Source: Porphyra umbilicalis (Eukaryota; Rhodophyta; Bangiophyceae; Bangiales; Bangiaceae). From it: DNA of 64,000 nt. Positions 45,993 to 58,400 of this stretch are shown piece after piece. The stretch lies in NCBI GenBank assembly GCA_002049455.2, contig KV918811.1, positions 1-64,000 of the forward strand, given 5' to 3'. Every line of letters begins with the position of its first letter. Within the stretch, counting starts at the first letter, position 1. The position numbers were made by a program, and so were the translations under genes. Below the pieces are notes generated by a model, which saw only the letters and a program-made list of their open reading frames with translations, searched no databases and was not told the DNA's origin.

Positions 45993-47502
45993 GCACGGTG
46001 AGAGCACGAGTAGAAATGTGGTGGATATGTGGGTAGGTCATTTGGGGCTGATGGGCGATCGCTAGGTAGTGGAAGCAGGGTTTTTTCAGTGTTATGGAGA
46101 GGGGGGGGGGCGTGTAAGCGGTAGCCAGGCAGAGGTGGCTGGACCAGAGGGGCGTTCGCGCTGGGCGGCAGGCTCACCTGGGGTTGTCTGGGTGTACCAA
46201 GGGTTGTCGGGTTTGGCGGGCAAGGGTTTGCGGCGGATATGTAGCCGCAGTGAATAGGGGTGGGCATGGTGGGAAACGTGCGGGGCTGCATAGGAGGTGA
46301 ACAGCTGTGTGTGTGTGCGCTCTGCTGTTGGCTGATGCGTGTGTTGTGGATGCACCTGGTTGCCAAAGCGGTGGCCTCCTCTGCTGACTACTGCGTTCGT
46401 GGGAAGTGCATCGCGTCCAGTTGCCGCCTCCGGCACATGCAGGAAAAGGTTGGTGTGGCGCGAGGAAGACGGGGCCAAGCGGGTTCGGCTGGGCCGCGTG
46501 GACCCTGCCGCCTTTTGCCTCCGCAGATGCCTCGACTTCGGGAACGCTCACATGGCATGGGGCCTCGTCATGAAATTGACGTACTGCTATACAGGGCTTT
46601 GATGCTGCCTCGCTCTGTAGGTCGCGCCAAGGGCACATGGCCACGAGATTGTACTTAGATCTGTGTTGAATTAGACCATTGAGCGGGTCTTAGCCTTTAA
46701 AAGAACAGGACTTTTGCAGATATCGTCTCGAGCGACCAACCTTGTCGTACCACGTCAGACGTCGCGGAACAGCCACTGCCTGACACTAGTGGCGATCAGA
46801 TCTTGGTTTTCCCACACGAGACTGTTCAGCCACCCGCTCAGCTGAGTCGGCGGCACAGGATCTCAATCGAAGGCGTGGTCACTGCGCTTCCCCGGCAGGG
46901 CGGTTTTGGTAGTGTCTCCTCCCTCTGTGCGGCCACTGGAGCCACGATCGCGTCAGACCCGCCACTCAACCCCCTCCCAAACCCCCCCCCCCCCCCCCCC
47001 CCCACCCCCTGCTCCACGGCCCCTGTCCCTGCGTGGTGACGCGGCCAACTCAACGAGCAGCCGCGCCACGGACACGGTTGCGTGAGCTGTCGCAGGGCAG
47101 TGTCTCTCGTCTCTTTGCAGCCTCTGAATGGGGGAGAACGCAGTGTATCTCATTGTTTTGCAGCCTATGTGACGGGGGCAGCCCCGCTCCTGAACAGCAT
47201 GTGCGTGGGTGGGGGTGTGCGGCACAGACGCGACTGGAAAACGTCTACCACCAAACGGACTTTGGCGGCCGCGCAAAGCTGTTTTAACCCACACAGGGCA
47301 GCACACGTGCGCAAATTCGCGGTTGAGTAGCACTTGGCTGTTCGGTTTGTGCCGGTCCTCATTCAGCCTGACCGCAACGAGCCCAACTACACAACGTCGC
47401 CGCGCATGTGGTCTGCTCGTGGCTGCGCGACTCTACCGCTTCTGGCTGTCTTTGTGCACGTCTTTGAACGATCACCCTACTCTCCCCCTCGTCCCTATCA
47501 CT
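45993..47502. other. Between the two orphan genes, no gene seen
   Basis: Ordinary sequence with a 22-nt C run at 46982-47003. The 5' end of the next gene could extend into it, but no exon is demonstrable. Confidence 0.5.
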
Positions 47503-49860
47503 ATGACTCCCGAGGAGACCTGTGCCGTGCTGATGACAACATTGTTCATGGTGACCCCCGCTGTGTCCGCTCGCCCATCCAACCTGCCTGTCTTGTTCGT
47601 GTGTCACATCTTGATGGTCATGCGTGACATCGCCTTCGTGCATTCGAACATCCAGACGACGGCTCTGCGGTCGTACCTGACCATTCAGCTGCAGCATGCC
47701 ACATCTCATCAAGTTGCAGAGCTTCTGACCCAGTTGCTGAAGGTGAAGAAGGGCTCCATCGAGATCAAGGAGAGAATCACGGTACGTGCCACAATCTTGG
47801 AGGCGTGGGCAAGAGACATGGCCGGGAGGGGACCTCCGAAAAGTACGACAACCTAACGATCGATGCTCGTCTTCCCTCCTTTTCGCGTTTGACTTCGTCT
47901 GGATTCTCTGTGTTGTCTGCCGTCCACGCAGGTCATGAAGCATGTGCTGAACCAACCGCGGGACGTCTCTGCGGACGCAAGCAAGCTCATGCTCAACCCG
48001 CTATCCAAGAAGTGGAACTGGTTGGTGCGCAACCTGAAGATGCGCACGACGGTCGTGCTCACCGCCGTCCGAGTACCGGCGCCGCGCCGCGCACTGCCTG
48101 TCAGTAGTGAAGCGGCCGTGATCGTCGCCACTGTCCACCGTGTTTGGGCCACTGCTGGGCAGTTGCTGCCGCCGGGGGTTACCGCCAAGCTGATCCGAGG
48201 CCCCGACGACGACCAGGACCAGGTCCAGGAGCTGTCCATCTCGTGGTCAAAGATCCACGAGCCGCATGCCGAGAGCGAGCCTCTGCTGGCAACCTTGAGG
48301 AGCCGATTTTTGGCTGGCCCAGAAGGGTCCATGGCTCAGGTCGACAACGCCTCGGCCGCACCTGCTATGGCAAGCGGTGGTGTCGCTCCCACGGACGGCT
48401 CGTCCCAGCCGACTGTCCCTTCTGCTGCTGCAGCATCTGCTGCAACGGGCACCCTTCCGGCAAACTCGGGTCGTGGCCGCGCTGTGTCTTCATCCGCACC
48501 CGCTGACACAGGTGCCAAGTCGAAGCGTGGCAAGCGTGCAGCTACCTACGCTGTGTCGGTCGCCAAGTCCGTGAAAAGTTTGCGATCCAGCAAGCTTCAG
48601 GCCAAGCTTAAGCAAACGAACCACGCAGCAGTCACTGCCATCATGCTGGACGACCCCACCGACGTGGTCTCCCCGCCGTACTTGATCTGCAAGGTGCCCA
48701 AGAACCTTGCATGGCCGTATGGAGGCGTCGCCATCTTTGTGCAGTTTCCATTCCTCTTGGACAGCTCTTGGAGGCTCTTCTCCAAGTACGTCGTACACTG
48801 CCGCAAGACGGTTTGTAACTCGAGCGACGTCGATGGGGAGGGCGGCGTGTACGAAGTATTCGTGACCCTCACCACCAACGACGACAAGGGAAAAGACCAC
48901 AACGCCTCCGGCCGTGGCCCAAGCTCGCAGGAAAATGGCGGTGCTCGGTCGGCAACGGATTCCGCATCCCCCGCGGTCTCGACGCCGGCGGCTCGCCAGT
49001 TGGACGCTCGCACTACGGGTGGCAGCGGCGCGGGCGGTGTCGGCGGTGCGGGCCGTGAGGATGGCGCGGGCGGCGCGGGCGGCGCCGGCGGCGCGGGTAG
49101 CACGGACGGCATGGGTGGCACGGACGGCACGGACGGCGCGGGCGGCGCGGGCGGCGCGGGCGACGCGGGAGGCGTGAGCGACGCGGGCGGCATTGGGGAT
49201 TCGCCCATGTCGGCTCGCCGCCGCGAAAAGATGCCGCGCGCGAGGCCCAGTGCGCTAGGTGGCGACGAAGACGAGGACGACGAAGGGTCTGACGAGACGG
49301 ACGAAGAGGGCACCACGCGCTCAAAGATGGGCGAGGAAAATCCCGCGTCGGATGCCGCGTCCGCCGGCGCCGGGGGGGGGGCATCTCCCTCGCGACCTCC
49401 TCCTGCTCATCCCGGAGCGTATCAGCCGAGTGCTGCGCGGCCGCCGTCTGGTCGTCTTCCTTCAACCCCTTCGCGGGGCGGCCCTGTCGGTCCTTCACGC
49501 GCCGCTGTGGACATTGACGAACTGCCCGCTTCTGGGGACGCCCAGATCGAGGAGTCAAACAACTTTGAGCCGATGCCGGTCGGCCTGCAGAAGATGTTCT
49601 TGCGCCTGATTGGCGAGGACACAATTTCCCTGGGCATCAGTTCCGAGAAGGTGCCCATGGCTGTTCTCAAGTGCTCGGCTCCATCGTCATTTGCATTGCA
49701 TACCTCCTTCATGACGATGATGGAGCTGGACACGACCGAGACGGCCTCCTTCAAACGGCACAACCACGAGTACATCTATGCTGCCTTTCCGGCAGTGGCT
49801 CCCCGCGTTTCGACGGCGGTAGACCTCACGGGTGCGATGGAGATGGATTTCAACGACTAA
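47503..49860 (+). CDS. Orphan protein of the CACTA-like element, two exons
   Basis: Exon 1 is 47503-47781 and exon 2 is 47932-49860; the donor ACG|GTACGT and acceptor CCACGCAG|GTC join in phase 0, giving about 735 residues. I do not recognise a family. The N-terminal helical part (MTPEETCAVLMTTLFMVTPA, then HQVAELLTQLLKVKKG) leads into NPLSKKWNWLVRNLKM and VIVATVHRVWATAGQLLPPG. A basic linker (KSKRGKRAATYAVSVAKSVK), an ordered block (PKNLAWPYGGVAIFVQFPFL), a long Gly/Ala-rich and acidic linker, and a C-terminal globular part (GLQKMFLRLIGEDTISLGIS to AMEMDFND) follow. It may be an accessory DNA-binding factor like the second protein of plant CACTA elements; that is inference only. A faint resemblance to the central block of the 17064-19448 protein is noted in the findings. 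Confidence 0.65.
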
Positions 49861-50806
49861 CGCCAGCTGCCGCCATGAGCAGCCCATTACGAGCTGGCTG
49901 CTGGACGGGGACTGGTCGGCGTGTGTTCGCTTCTTAGTCTATTCTGCGCTCATCTGTAGCGCGTGTGTCTGTACCTGTTGCTATAAACCAATGTCTTGCT
50001 TATCAGGTTTATGTCTCTACTCACGAGCAGGGCACCAACCTGACTCTCGAATACAACGGGGGAATGAGCCTAAACCCCATCAGAGAGGTCAGACGGTGCA
50101 GAATGTGTCGGGTGGCAAAGGAAAAAGCGGGCGGTCGTGGGACCCGCACGCGCTGCTATGCAGGGAGCGCGGGACACCGTGAGACGCCCACTGGCTCCCG
50201 TATGCGCTCAAACGGTCGGCCGTGGCAGTTGGACACGGTCGCGACTGGCGTCGACAGACACGCAATCGTCATAGGTAGTCGGCGTCGTGTTGCGCCGCCA
50301 GGCGCCGGTCCCAGACCAAACGCGCGGACCCAGCCTGTGCAGTGCCCGCCAACCAAGCAGTGTGGACCGTCGAGAAAGGCATGGGAAACAGGGGGCTTCG
50401 GTGACATGGAAGAGACGGATAGGGAGAGTGTCCGGCGGGGGCGGGGGGAGGGCGGGGGGGGGGGGGCGGGGGGGGGTGGGGGGAGTGGGCTGGATGCGGG
50501 GGGAGGGGGGGGTGGGGCGCACGGCTCGTTGCCGGGGTGAGACGGGAGGCCGTGGGGTGGGGTAGTGGGGCGCGGACGTGGGTGTGTGGCATTGGCATTG
50601 ACAAAGCAGTCTCGCGCCGGCCAACGCGTCCGCTGCCGTTTGGCCAACGCGTCCGCTGCCATTTGTTGACAGCAGGCGCCAGGTCGCGTGCCCGCCTCGG
50701 TGCAGCTGCGTCACAGTGGCGGCCTAAAATGCAGGCTCCAGATGGAAATCTGCGCCACTTGAGCCGGGGGTGTCCTGACGTTTGCACGACTCCATTTGCT
50801 TTCCTA
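49861..50806. other. Right subterminal region of the CACTA-like element
   Basis: No gene. It includes a G-rich run (50430-50520) and a 23-bp direct repeat pair containing GGCCAACGCGTCCGCTGCC (about 50618-50665). Confidence 0.55.
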
Positions 50807-50808
50807 TA

Positions 50809-51249
50809 TTGCTGATCCCCCAATTCTGTCCTCATCGCCCAGGAACGGTAGTGGAACGGCAATGAATGCAGATCTCTCATTGGTCGAGCAGTCCGACAGC
50901 AGTGCATGTCCGGCCCGATCTTTACAGAATGTGCCCGTACGGCCCCCAATCGCACAATCGACGCCTGCGTTTTTCTGCACTTTTCTGCGTATCTCCCAGA
51001 AAATCTCGATATCCCAACGATTGCGGGCCGGTTGCTCCCTTGACACGGAAAGGATCGGAAGAAAATCTCAAGAAGAAGAAGGATCTCTGTTCTGCTCGGA
51101 AGTGGCGGTGGGAGAGCCAATAGGACGTCTCAGATTCGTGCTGAGCAGCTGTTTACGGCTGCGTTTAACCAATAGATGGCCAGTTCTACAAGAACCGTAC
51201 CGCCAGGAACCGTTCCTGGTCGATGAGGACAGAATTGGGGGATCAGCAA
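50809..51249. mobile_element. 441-bp MITE-like element
   Basis: Terminal inverted repeats of about 41 bp with one mismatch start TTGCTGATCCCCCAATTCTG and end in the complement at 51249. TA dinucleotides flank both ends (50807-50808, 51250-51251), as in Tc1/mariner-type insertions. No coding capacity. Confidence 0.8.
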
Positions 51250-51680
51250 TATGACCGACACGCGTTTGGCACATGTTCGCAGTGGTCTAACACAGGCACG
51301 AGTGATTCCTGTGCAGGTGGCGTGCAGACGGCCACCGAGTCGTGTTGGACAGTGCACCTCGCACCAGATTCTGTGTCGGAAGCCAACTCAAGTTTTTCAG
51401 TTCTGAGGGTCCCTGCAGAAAGATGCCGCAAGAATTTCGTTCACTTTACATAAAACCATGCGGGTTTCCTCGCGCCGCGTACCAGATATGACGCACGGAC
51501 GGAATTTTCATGTCCATCTTTGTTCGTGAGAGGAGCTCTGGTACCATGCCATAATTTTCAATGTCGACAAGAAATGGACGCTCCAATGCGGAAACAAGGC
51601 TGTCTGCAGGCTCTCTGTTGGGCGTGCGAACGGCCAACGGATCCGCGCAAGAGGCTGGAATCGACGGTCGTGCGGCCAAG
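51250..51680. other. Right subterminal region, no gene seen
   Basis: Unique sequence between the MITE-like element and the right terminal repeat. Confidence 0.55.
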
Positions 51681-51708
51681 GGGGTAACGTGGTTTTGACC
51701 CTGCTGTG
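51681..51708 (-). repeat. Right terminal inverted repeat of the CACTA-like element
   Basis: Reads GGGGTAAC then GTGGTTTTGACCCTGCTGTG on the plus strand. It is the inverted match of 28836-28863. Confidence 0.9.
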
Positions 51709-51711
51709 CCG
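51709..51711. repeat. 3-bp target-site duplication, right copy (CCG)
   Basis: Partner of 28833-28835. Host arm sequence resumes with CCGAGGCCCC. Confidence 0.88.
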
Positions 51712-52429
51712 AGGCCCCACGGTCACGTGGTGGCCGTGACAGCAATGAAAACGATGCGGTGGCTTGGATTGGAGGACGGGCGTCACCGTGACGCTCGTGA
51801 CGAGCGTGCGGCCAACGGCGTGTGAAATCTTGCGACAGTTCTCGGTGTCAGAAGCCTCGGTGGTCCGCGTCGTGTGCTGGCGGCGATGCCAGGCGCGCGT
51901 GCCCCGGCGCGTTGGCCCGCGTCGGTCCCACGAGGTGTGGCCTCAGCTGTCAGCTCGACAGGTGGGCCACAGGCGGGCGGACGCGGTGCGCACCGCGTCC
52001 GCCCGCGGCGCGGTCGGTGATCCCTTCCACCACGCACGTGCGTGGTGGAAGGGGATCACCGCCCACAGGGATGGCGCCCGCCAGGTCACTGATGCAGGTG
52101 GCCAACGAACATGCCGTCATCCTGCGCTATCGCTGACTCTTGCTGCCACCTCTGACGTGCTACCGACACGCTCCGTCCCTCACAACGGTGCGCAGACGGG
52201 GTGGCGCACGTAAGACGGGTCCTGCGACCCGCTAATGCGGTGGTCTGTCTGCAAGCATGAAATTCAGCACGGGGCCAAAAAACCCCAGAAACAGCTGAGT
52301 TCCGCAGAAGAGGTCGACGCAACAAACAAATAAACATACACAACCACGAGACACACGTCCCACCACAACGAAAAAGAGCAAGACCGCCACGGCGACCGCC
52401 AGCCCACCCCCATCGACGGTACCACCTCC
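51712..52429. other. TOR 3' flank of the right arm, no gene seen
   Basis: Holds the empty insertion site (51961-51968) and copies of the two palindromes (51973-52006 and 52016-52060). Confidence 0.75.
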
Positions 52430-55400
52430 CTACCACCAGCCGCACCATCCGTGGAACGCGATGCACAGTCGCTCCGGGTCCACCGCCTGCTGGATGAGGC
52501 GCTCCACCTGCGCTGGCACGTCGTGCACGTGGTTGTACTCAAAGTCACGGCCGGTGAGCTTGTTGGAAACGCGCTGGATGGCCGCCACTGCTTGCCGGTT
52601 GACCGCCTGATTGAGCGCCTGCACATATTGGGCGCTGCCGTCGGGAGCCGCAGCACGCTGAAGATCCCGCCGCACCGACTGAGAGAGGGACATCCCCGCG
52701 ACCAGGCCGGGCTCGTGGCCCTCGTCCGCCTCGCCATCGCCACCCAGGTAGCCGCCGTCGGCGCCGCCGCCGCCATCGTTGGCGCCACCGGTCGTGTGAG
52801 CCGCCGACGCTGCAGCGGCAGCGCGCTCCCGGTTCGCCATTTCTGACAAGCTTGAACCCCCCACTGCAAAGCGAACGGAAAAGGAAGCTGCAGACACCGC
52901 CGGATTGAACGCATCTGTCGCCGCAGCAGCCAATACGGACGTGCCGCCGCCATGGTCCGACATGGGCAGCCGCGAGTCGCGTGGGAGAGGGTCGGGTACA
53001 GCGGCCGCGTCTGTGAGTAACCGCCAGTTGATGAGCGGGTCGTGGACGAACGCCTCCAGCATAACCATCAGGGACGCCTTGTTGTACCGCAGTACCGTCA
53101 TGACCGCCTCGGCAGTGTGGCGGAAGTAGCCATCGACGCCACACACCTCCATGGCATTGATGAGCATACGCGTCAGGCGGAAGGGCACCCGCTCGGGAAA
53201 CTTTTCCCGCTTCTGGGCCACCTCAAAGCAATCTCCGAAGTCGATGTGGAGGACCTTGCCCGACGCCCGCTCGAGCATCAGATTCGACGGGTGCCGGTCG
53301 CCGAGGCCCAGCAGGTACCCAACCATCGACATGGTCGCGAGGGAGCGCGTGAAGTTGGTGCGCCGGTCGAGCCACATTTCGGCATTGCGAGACTTGAGCC
53401 ACAATACGCGCGCAATGTCGGCACCGGTGGTGTTGGACAGCGCCCACTCGAACACCTCTACCTTGTGCAGCAGCGGCAAGTGGTCATAGTCCTGCGCCAT
53501 CTGACCCAGCAGCCGGTGTTCCACGTTGAGCAGGCAGTTGCGCCGCTCGCGGTACTCCCGGACGAGCTTGTGAAGCGTGTCGCAACGCGGCACCCAGCCG
53601 ATGAGGCCTGACTCGGGTGACAGCGGGATGACCGAGAAGCGCTTGATCAGCACATCCTGTGACGCCGTCTCCGCACTTTGCCGCAGGAGCTCGTTGACGA
53701 GGCCAAACAGCTGCATGACGCGCTCGTCTTGGCGCAAGTCTTCGTGCCCCTTCAGGAGGAATGTGTGCTCGTGGCCGTCGCTGCCGTACATGACCAGCCG
53801 TCTCGGGCGCTGCTTAGACGAGATGACTGTCAGAGTCGGTGCAAAACCCTCGATGGTAACGACTCCACCGCCGCCAGGCCGCGAGTTGATGGCTGAGTAG
53901 GTGCCGGGGACGGCGAGCTCCAGAGATGAAGCAGCGAGCAGGTTGGGAGACACGGACCGCAGCTCCAGCGTCGTCATAGAATTGAGCTTGCGGGTGATAC
54001 GCTTGAAGACGTGGTAGTACAAGTCCCAAGCCTGATTGAGATCGGCCTCGCGCTTGCTCGCTCGGAAGCGGCGGCACCACTCGGCAGCCTCAGCCAGGTC
54101 GCGACCAAATTCGCGCGCAAATGCAACCTCGCGGGCGGTGACCGGACCCTGCTCCATCATGTTGTGCAGCGGCTCGACGACATCGAGCATCGCGTCCCGG
54201 TTGTTCTCCCCGAAGCAAAAACGGGAAGCATCCTCCAAGCCCTCGTGCCAAAGTTCGTGCCAGAGGATGGCCACCCGGATAAGCTCCCGCGACACCAACT
54301 CCGCTTGCTCGACCAGCCGCTCCGAGTGGATGCGCATCGCCGTCAGCACTTCCGCCGCGGCCGCCGACCGGACACGGTGTTGCGACTTGGCCGCCACCGT
54401 TAATGGATATACCAGGGCCTGGGGATGGGCGCGGCCAATGCGGATGAGGAGCTCCTTGACGCCGTCCCGTACCTGCCTGGTCGACGCGTGCAGCCGCGCA
54501 ATCATTTGTGGCACGACATCGAGCCACACCTCCGGCTCCGTGCTGTTGAAGCCCGATACGAGGACCGAGTTGACGTCCGAAACCCCACCGTAGCGGAACC
54601 ACAGGGTCAGCAGCTTGAGCACATCTTGTAGCCGCGTCCGCCCGCCAAAAGAGATAGCCCGGAAGAAGCTCTGGACGGCGTCAATGAGGTGGGACTTCAT
54701 GTTGCGAGACACCTCAAGGCGGCCCATGTTGAAGCTGCCGCTTAGAGTGTTGACGCCGCCGGGAATCATTTGGGGGGAGAGAGGCGATCGAGGCACCCCG
54801 TCGCCAGAAGAATGGGAGCGCCGTCGCACTGCAGCCGTCTCAGCAGCTTCGGCAGACAGGGAGGCAAAGACGTGCCAACCTTTGTACCAGTCCGGTGCCA
54901 GCCGTGTCGCCGTCCGCACAAACTCGAGCTCCCGCTCCGGCGACACGTCGACGTTCATCTCCGCTAGAGCGGTGGCGTCACCCGCCGATGAATTCTCCTC
55001 CCGCAGCGTGCGCGCCCACTTGGCTAGCTTGAGGAAATGGCGTGCAGGTAGGCGATTGCCGTAGCGGGCACGGGTCCGAATGATGCCCGGCGACGCCTGT
55101 TCGAGCGAGCGGTACGCGTCGACGCGGCGCTTGGCCACCCAGAGGTGCTTGAGAAACGCAAAGCCGACGTCAGGGGACACACGCGGCAGCACGTAGCCCG
55201 GGTCCCAGCTGGACACGTCCTGTTCGACCGCGTGCTCACTTGGGGGGGTGGCAGCAGCCGACGCAGCGCCTCAGACGCCATCGGAAGCCGCCCAACCTTG
55301 TGGCAAATGCTGGCAAAGTGTAACCAGCTGGACTGGTTCTCCTCCGCCGTAAGCACCATCGACCGCACCATCAGCGTCCGGTACCAAGTGAAGTGGTCTT

Positions 55401-58400
55401 CGCGGCAGCCAGCGAGACGGCGCGCCCAAGTTTCGGCCAGGCGGCGTTTGGCGTACGGCGACGGTCGCTTCAGCAACTCAACCGACTCACCCATCTCCAC
55501 CAGCAGCTGCGCGTCCAGTACCTGCACATACGCACGCGGGTACCCTTCCCCGACTCGTGCGGTTAAACCGGCGTCCAGCTCCCGCCTCGCCTCTGAGATG
55601 AGGAGGATGGCTCGCTCGTGCTGCCCATTGTGAATGCTGAGCAGCGCGCGGTAAAAGGCGCCGGTGAACGAGTTCACAGGCACGTACGCAATGCGCTCCG
55701 CAAACGCATCCCAGCGGCCGAGATCAAACGCGACGGACGCAGCGCCTTCTTGCGCCAGCTGCGTTCGGGCGCACGTGTTGCCATCCGCTTCCGCCCACGC
55801 GACCGCCACTTCTGCATCCATGCGGCGCCACTGACCGAGCTGGTTCAAGCACCGCAAGCGACCGCACGTGCGATCCCAAGACGACAGCTGCGGCAGCTGG
55901 TTGGAGCTGGCACCGCCGTCCCTGCCAAAGCCCGCCGCATCCTGGCCGCTCACCCCTTGAGAAGAGAGCATGGAACCCCTCGAGTGCGAGTCCAGCGGGC
56001 TGTCGTACGCCACCAGGGCGTCATCCCAGCGCTGCAACTTCTCATACCACTGCTCCTTGACCAGCACACCGAACCGACGCTCGTAGTCGACGAGCGCACC
56101 GACCGCACTCTCCCGCTGGCCCAACGAGTCGTAGATGGATATGAGGCCGTCCGCCCCCGACACAGCCGCAGATGGGTCTTGCCGATACTCGGCCTCTTTG
56201 TAGTGCAGCGCCTTGGCGTGCGCGCCACACCGGCAGGCCATTGAGGCGAGGCGACCAATGTCAATCGGAAGCGGCTTCTCGTCGTGCTCCATGAACTCCA
56301 CAAGGGAGAGCAGCATCTGCAGGGCGTGCGGGGGTAGCGTCTCCGCCGACAATGCAGCATCGAGGGCACAAGCCAGCTCGGTTTGATCCGCCGTGTCCAG
56401 CTCTGTCCAGCACGACAAAAAGGCCGCATTGAACAGCTCCCGCGAAATGGGCGCGTACACCTCCGCCAGTAGACGGCAAGCACGCAGTGCAGGGGAGCCC
56501 GACTCGCTGAACAACGCAAAGCCCAGGGAATGGATCCACTCCTCCCAATCTTCCTTGGTGGAGCGACGGCCAACCTCCCACACTTGGCTCAGCAGCTTGG
56601 CGTTAACGTGGACCCGCATGGCACCACTCCGGCGCCGACCGCCCCACTGCCACTGGCGGCATTGGCGCCGCTCTTGGGCGCCCGGAAAGTGGACGTATCC
56701 ATGTCCTGCAACGACAACACGCTCTGCACACTGTTCAAGTCAGACAGCGACGCATTCCGTAGGTGGCGCCCCCGCAAGCCGGAAGACGGCAACAACCCAG
56801 ACGCGCCCGGCCCAGACACAGGAGGGGACGGTGCAGCCGGGTAAGCCATCACACCAAACTCCATCAGCAGCGCCTCAAACTCGGTGTCGCGAAAGCCCTG
56901 ACGGGTCAAAGACTTGATCAATGTCGGCACGAAGATTCCAAAGGCAGCGGTCGTTTGTGCAGCAACCGCCACCAGGGCACGACACGCCGCATACTGCAGC
57001 GCCGCCGCCATGCCGCCACGGCCGCTTGCGTCCCCGCCAACACCAATCAGCGCGTTGGCGCTCTGGACACGCGTCAAGCTGGGAGACGCTCCCGCGTGTG
57101 ACACGGACGAAGGTGCCACGCCGACACCTGACGCCACATCGTTGCCGAGCCGCGCCAAGTTGGCGGCACTCCCCCGACGCGCCAGGTGAAGCAGCCCAGA
57201 TGCTATGGGTGACACCAGATCCGGCGAGCCATTGTAGATATGTTGCTGTTCCTGGCTTGACGCAGACGAAGCGAGGCTCGGCCCGACCGACAAGCCCCGG
57301 GCAGGGGGGCGCGAGATGGTGCCCATCCCGGCGCTCAGACGACGACCAGCCAGCGCCGGCGCGTCCAGAACAGTGGTCATCGGAGCTGTGCCATTGGCAG
57401 ACGAGGTGAGGTCTTGCAAACTGGGCGACCGGCTGCAGTTCGGTTCCCCTCGCCCGGCCAAGATGCGTGCGAGTGGGTGAATGAGACAGCTGGCCAAATC
57501 CGCCACCGGCAGCCGCCGGACCAGGCGGGAGAAGGTCGTCAGCGCGTGCAAGCGGGCGGCGCGCACCGCCGATGCGTCGCAAGCGAGCACCAAGACGGCC
57601 AGTAGCGTCAACGCCACGTGGTCGTCCAGCTGATTACCAAACGTCTCCAGGGTCCGCAGCACGTGCTCCGCCACCACCCGCTCCGACGTGCGGTCCGCGT
57701 GGAGGGCGCCGAGCATGGGCGGCAGCAGCGCCGGGATAAGAGGGCGGAACTCGTCATCCAGCGCTTTGCACAAGCGGTCTACCAGCATCAACACTTGACA
57801 AACGAGCTCCGTCTCAGCGTCCCAGTAGTGGGCGATGAGCGCCAGAATGTCCGACAAGTGAGGGCGCAGGTGCTGCCGCGCGACCGTGACGACCTCGCCG
57901 AGGCGCTTGAAGACAACCTCCCGAAACTTCACGGTGGTGGTCTCCACCTGTGGCCGCAGCAGCCACAGAAGGCGAGGGATGACGGCGGGGAGGAACGGTA
58001 CACATTTGGCGTCAAGGGACTGGACGATTTGCACGACCGCGCCGACCGCCTCAGAGTGGTAGTGGGATAGCCGCTGGTCAGCAAGAATACGGTGAAGCGC
58101 GTCCAGAGCCGCCGATGGAAAGTACTCGGCGTTGGCTGTGAAAGGATGGCTTAGGCGTCCGACCAGCGACTCGGTCCGGAGCTCAGTCCGGGACCAAACC
58201 AGTTGGGTGGCCGGCGGGCCGCCCGCAATGGCCGCCGGGTTACCAGCCCCGTTGGCCCCACCGCCGCCCGTGCCACCACAGCCTAGAGCACCCCGTGCGG
58301 TGGCGTCGCCTCCATTGGCAGCGACGACACCGGCGGGACCCGGTCCCCTCGCCCCAGGGGGCACAAAACTGCCCGGCACGCCCACAGCGTCGTCACCAAC

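Larger units (their letters stand above)
28836..51708. mobile_element. Giant CACTA/CMC-like DNA transposon, 22,873 bp
   Basis: Boundaries are fixed by the empty site in the left arm (20692-20694). Terminal inverted repeats of 28 bp begin CACAGCARGGTCWAAACCAC and match at 25 of 28 positions; the flanking duplication is CCG. Termini beginning CAC and 2-4-bp duplications are known for the CMC group (CACTA, Mirage, Chapaev), so I place it there provisionally. Contents: GC-rich minisatellite-laden left third, a two-exon transposase candidate (-) at 36157-40175, a 15-bp minisatellite, orphan genes (+) at 44847 and 47503, and a nested 441-bp MITE-like unit near the right end. Confidence 0.88.
51709..55058 (-). 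repeat. Outer part of the right inverted-duplication arm
   Basis: Reverse complement of 20694-20441 and then 3098-1. It carries the single unoccupied GGTGGGCC (51961-51968) where the Zisupton-type element sits in the other arm. The match is limited only by the start of the window. Confidence 0.95.
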
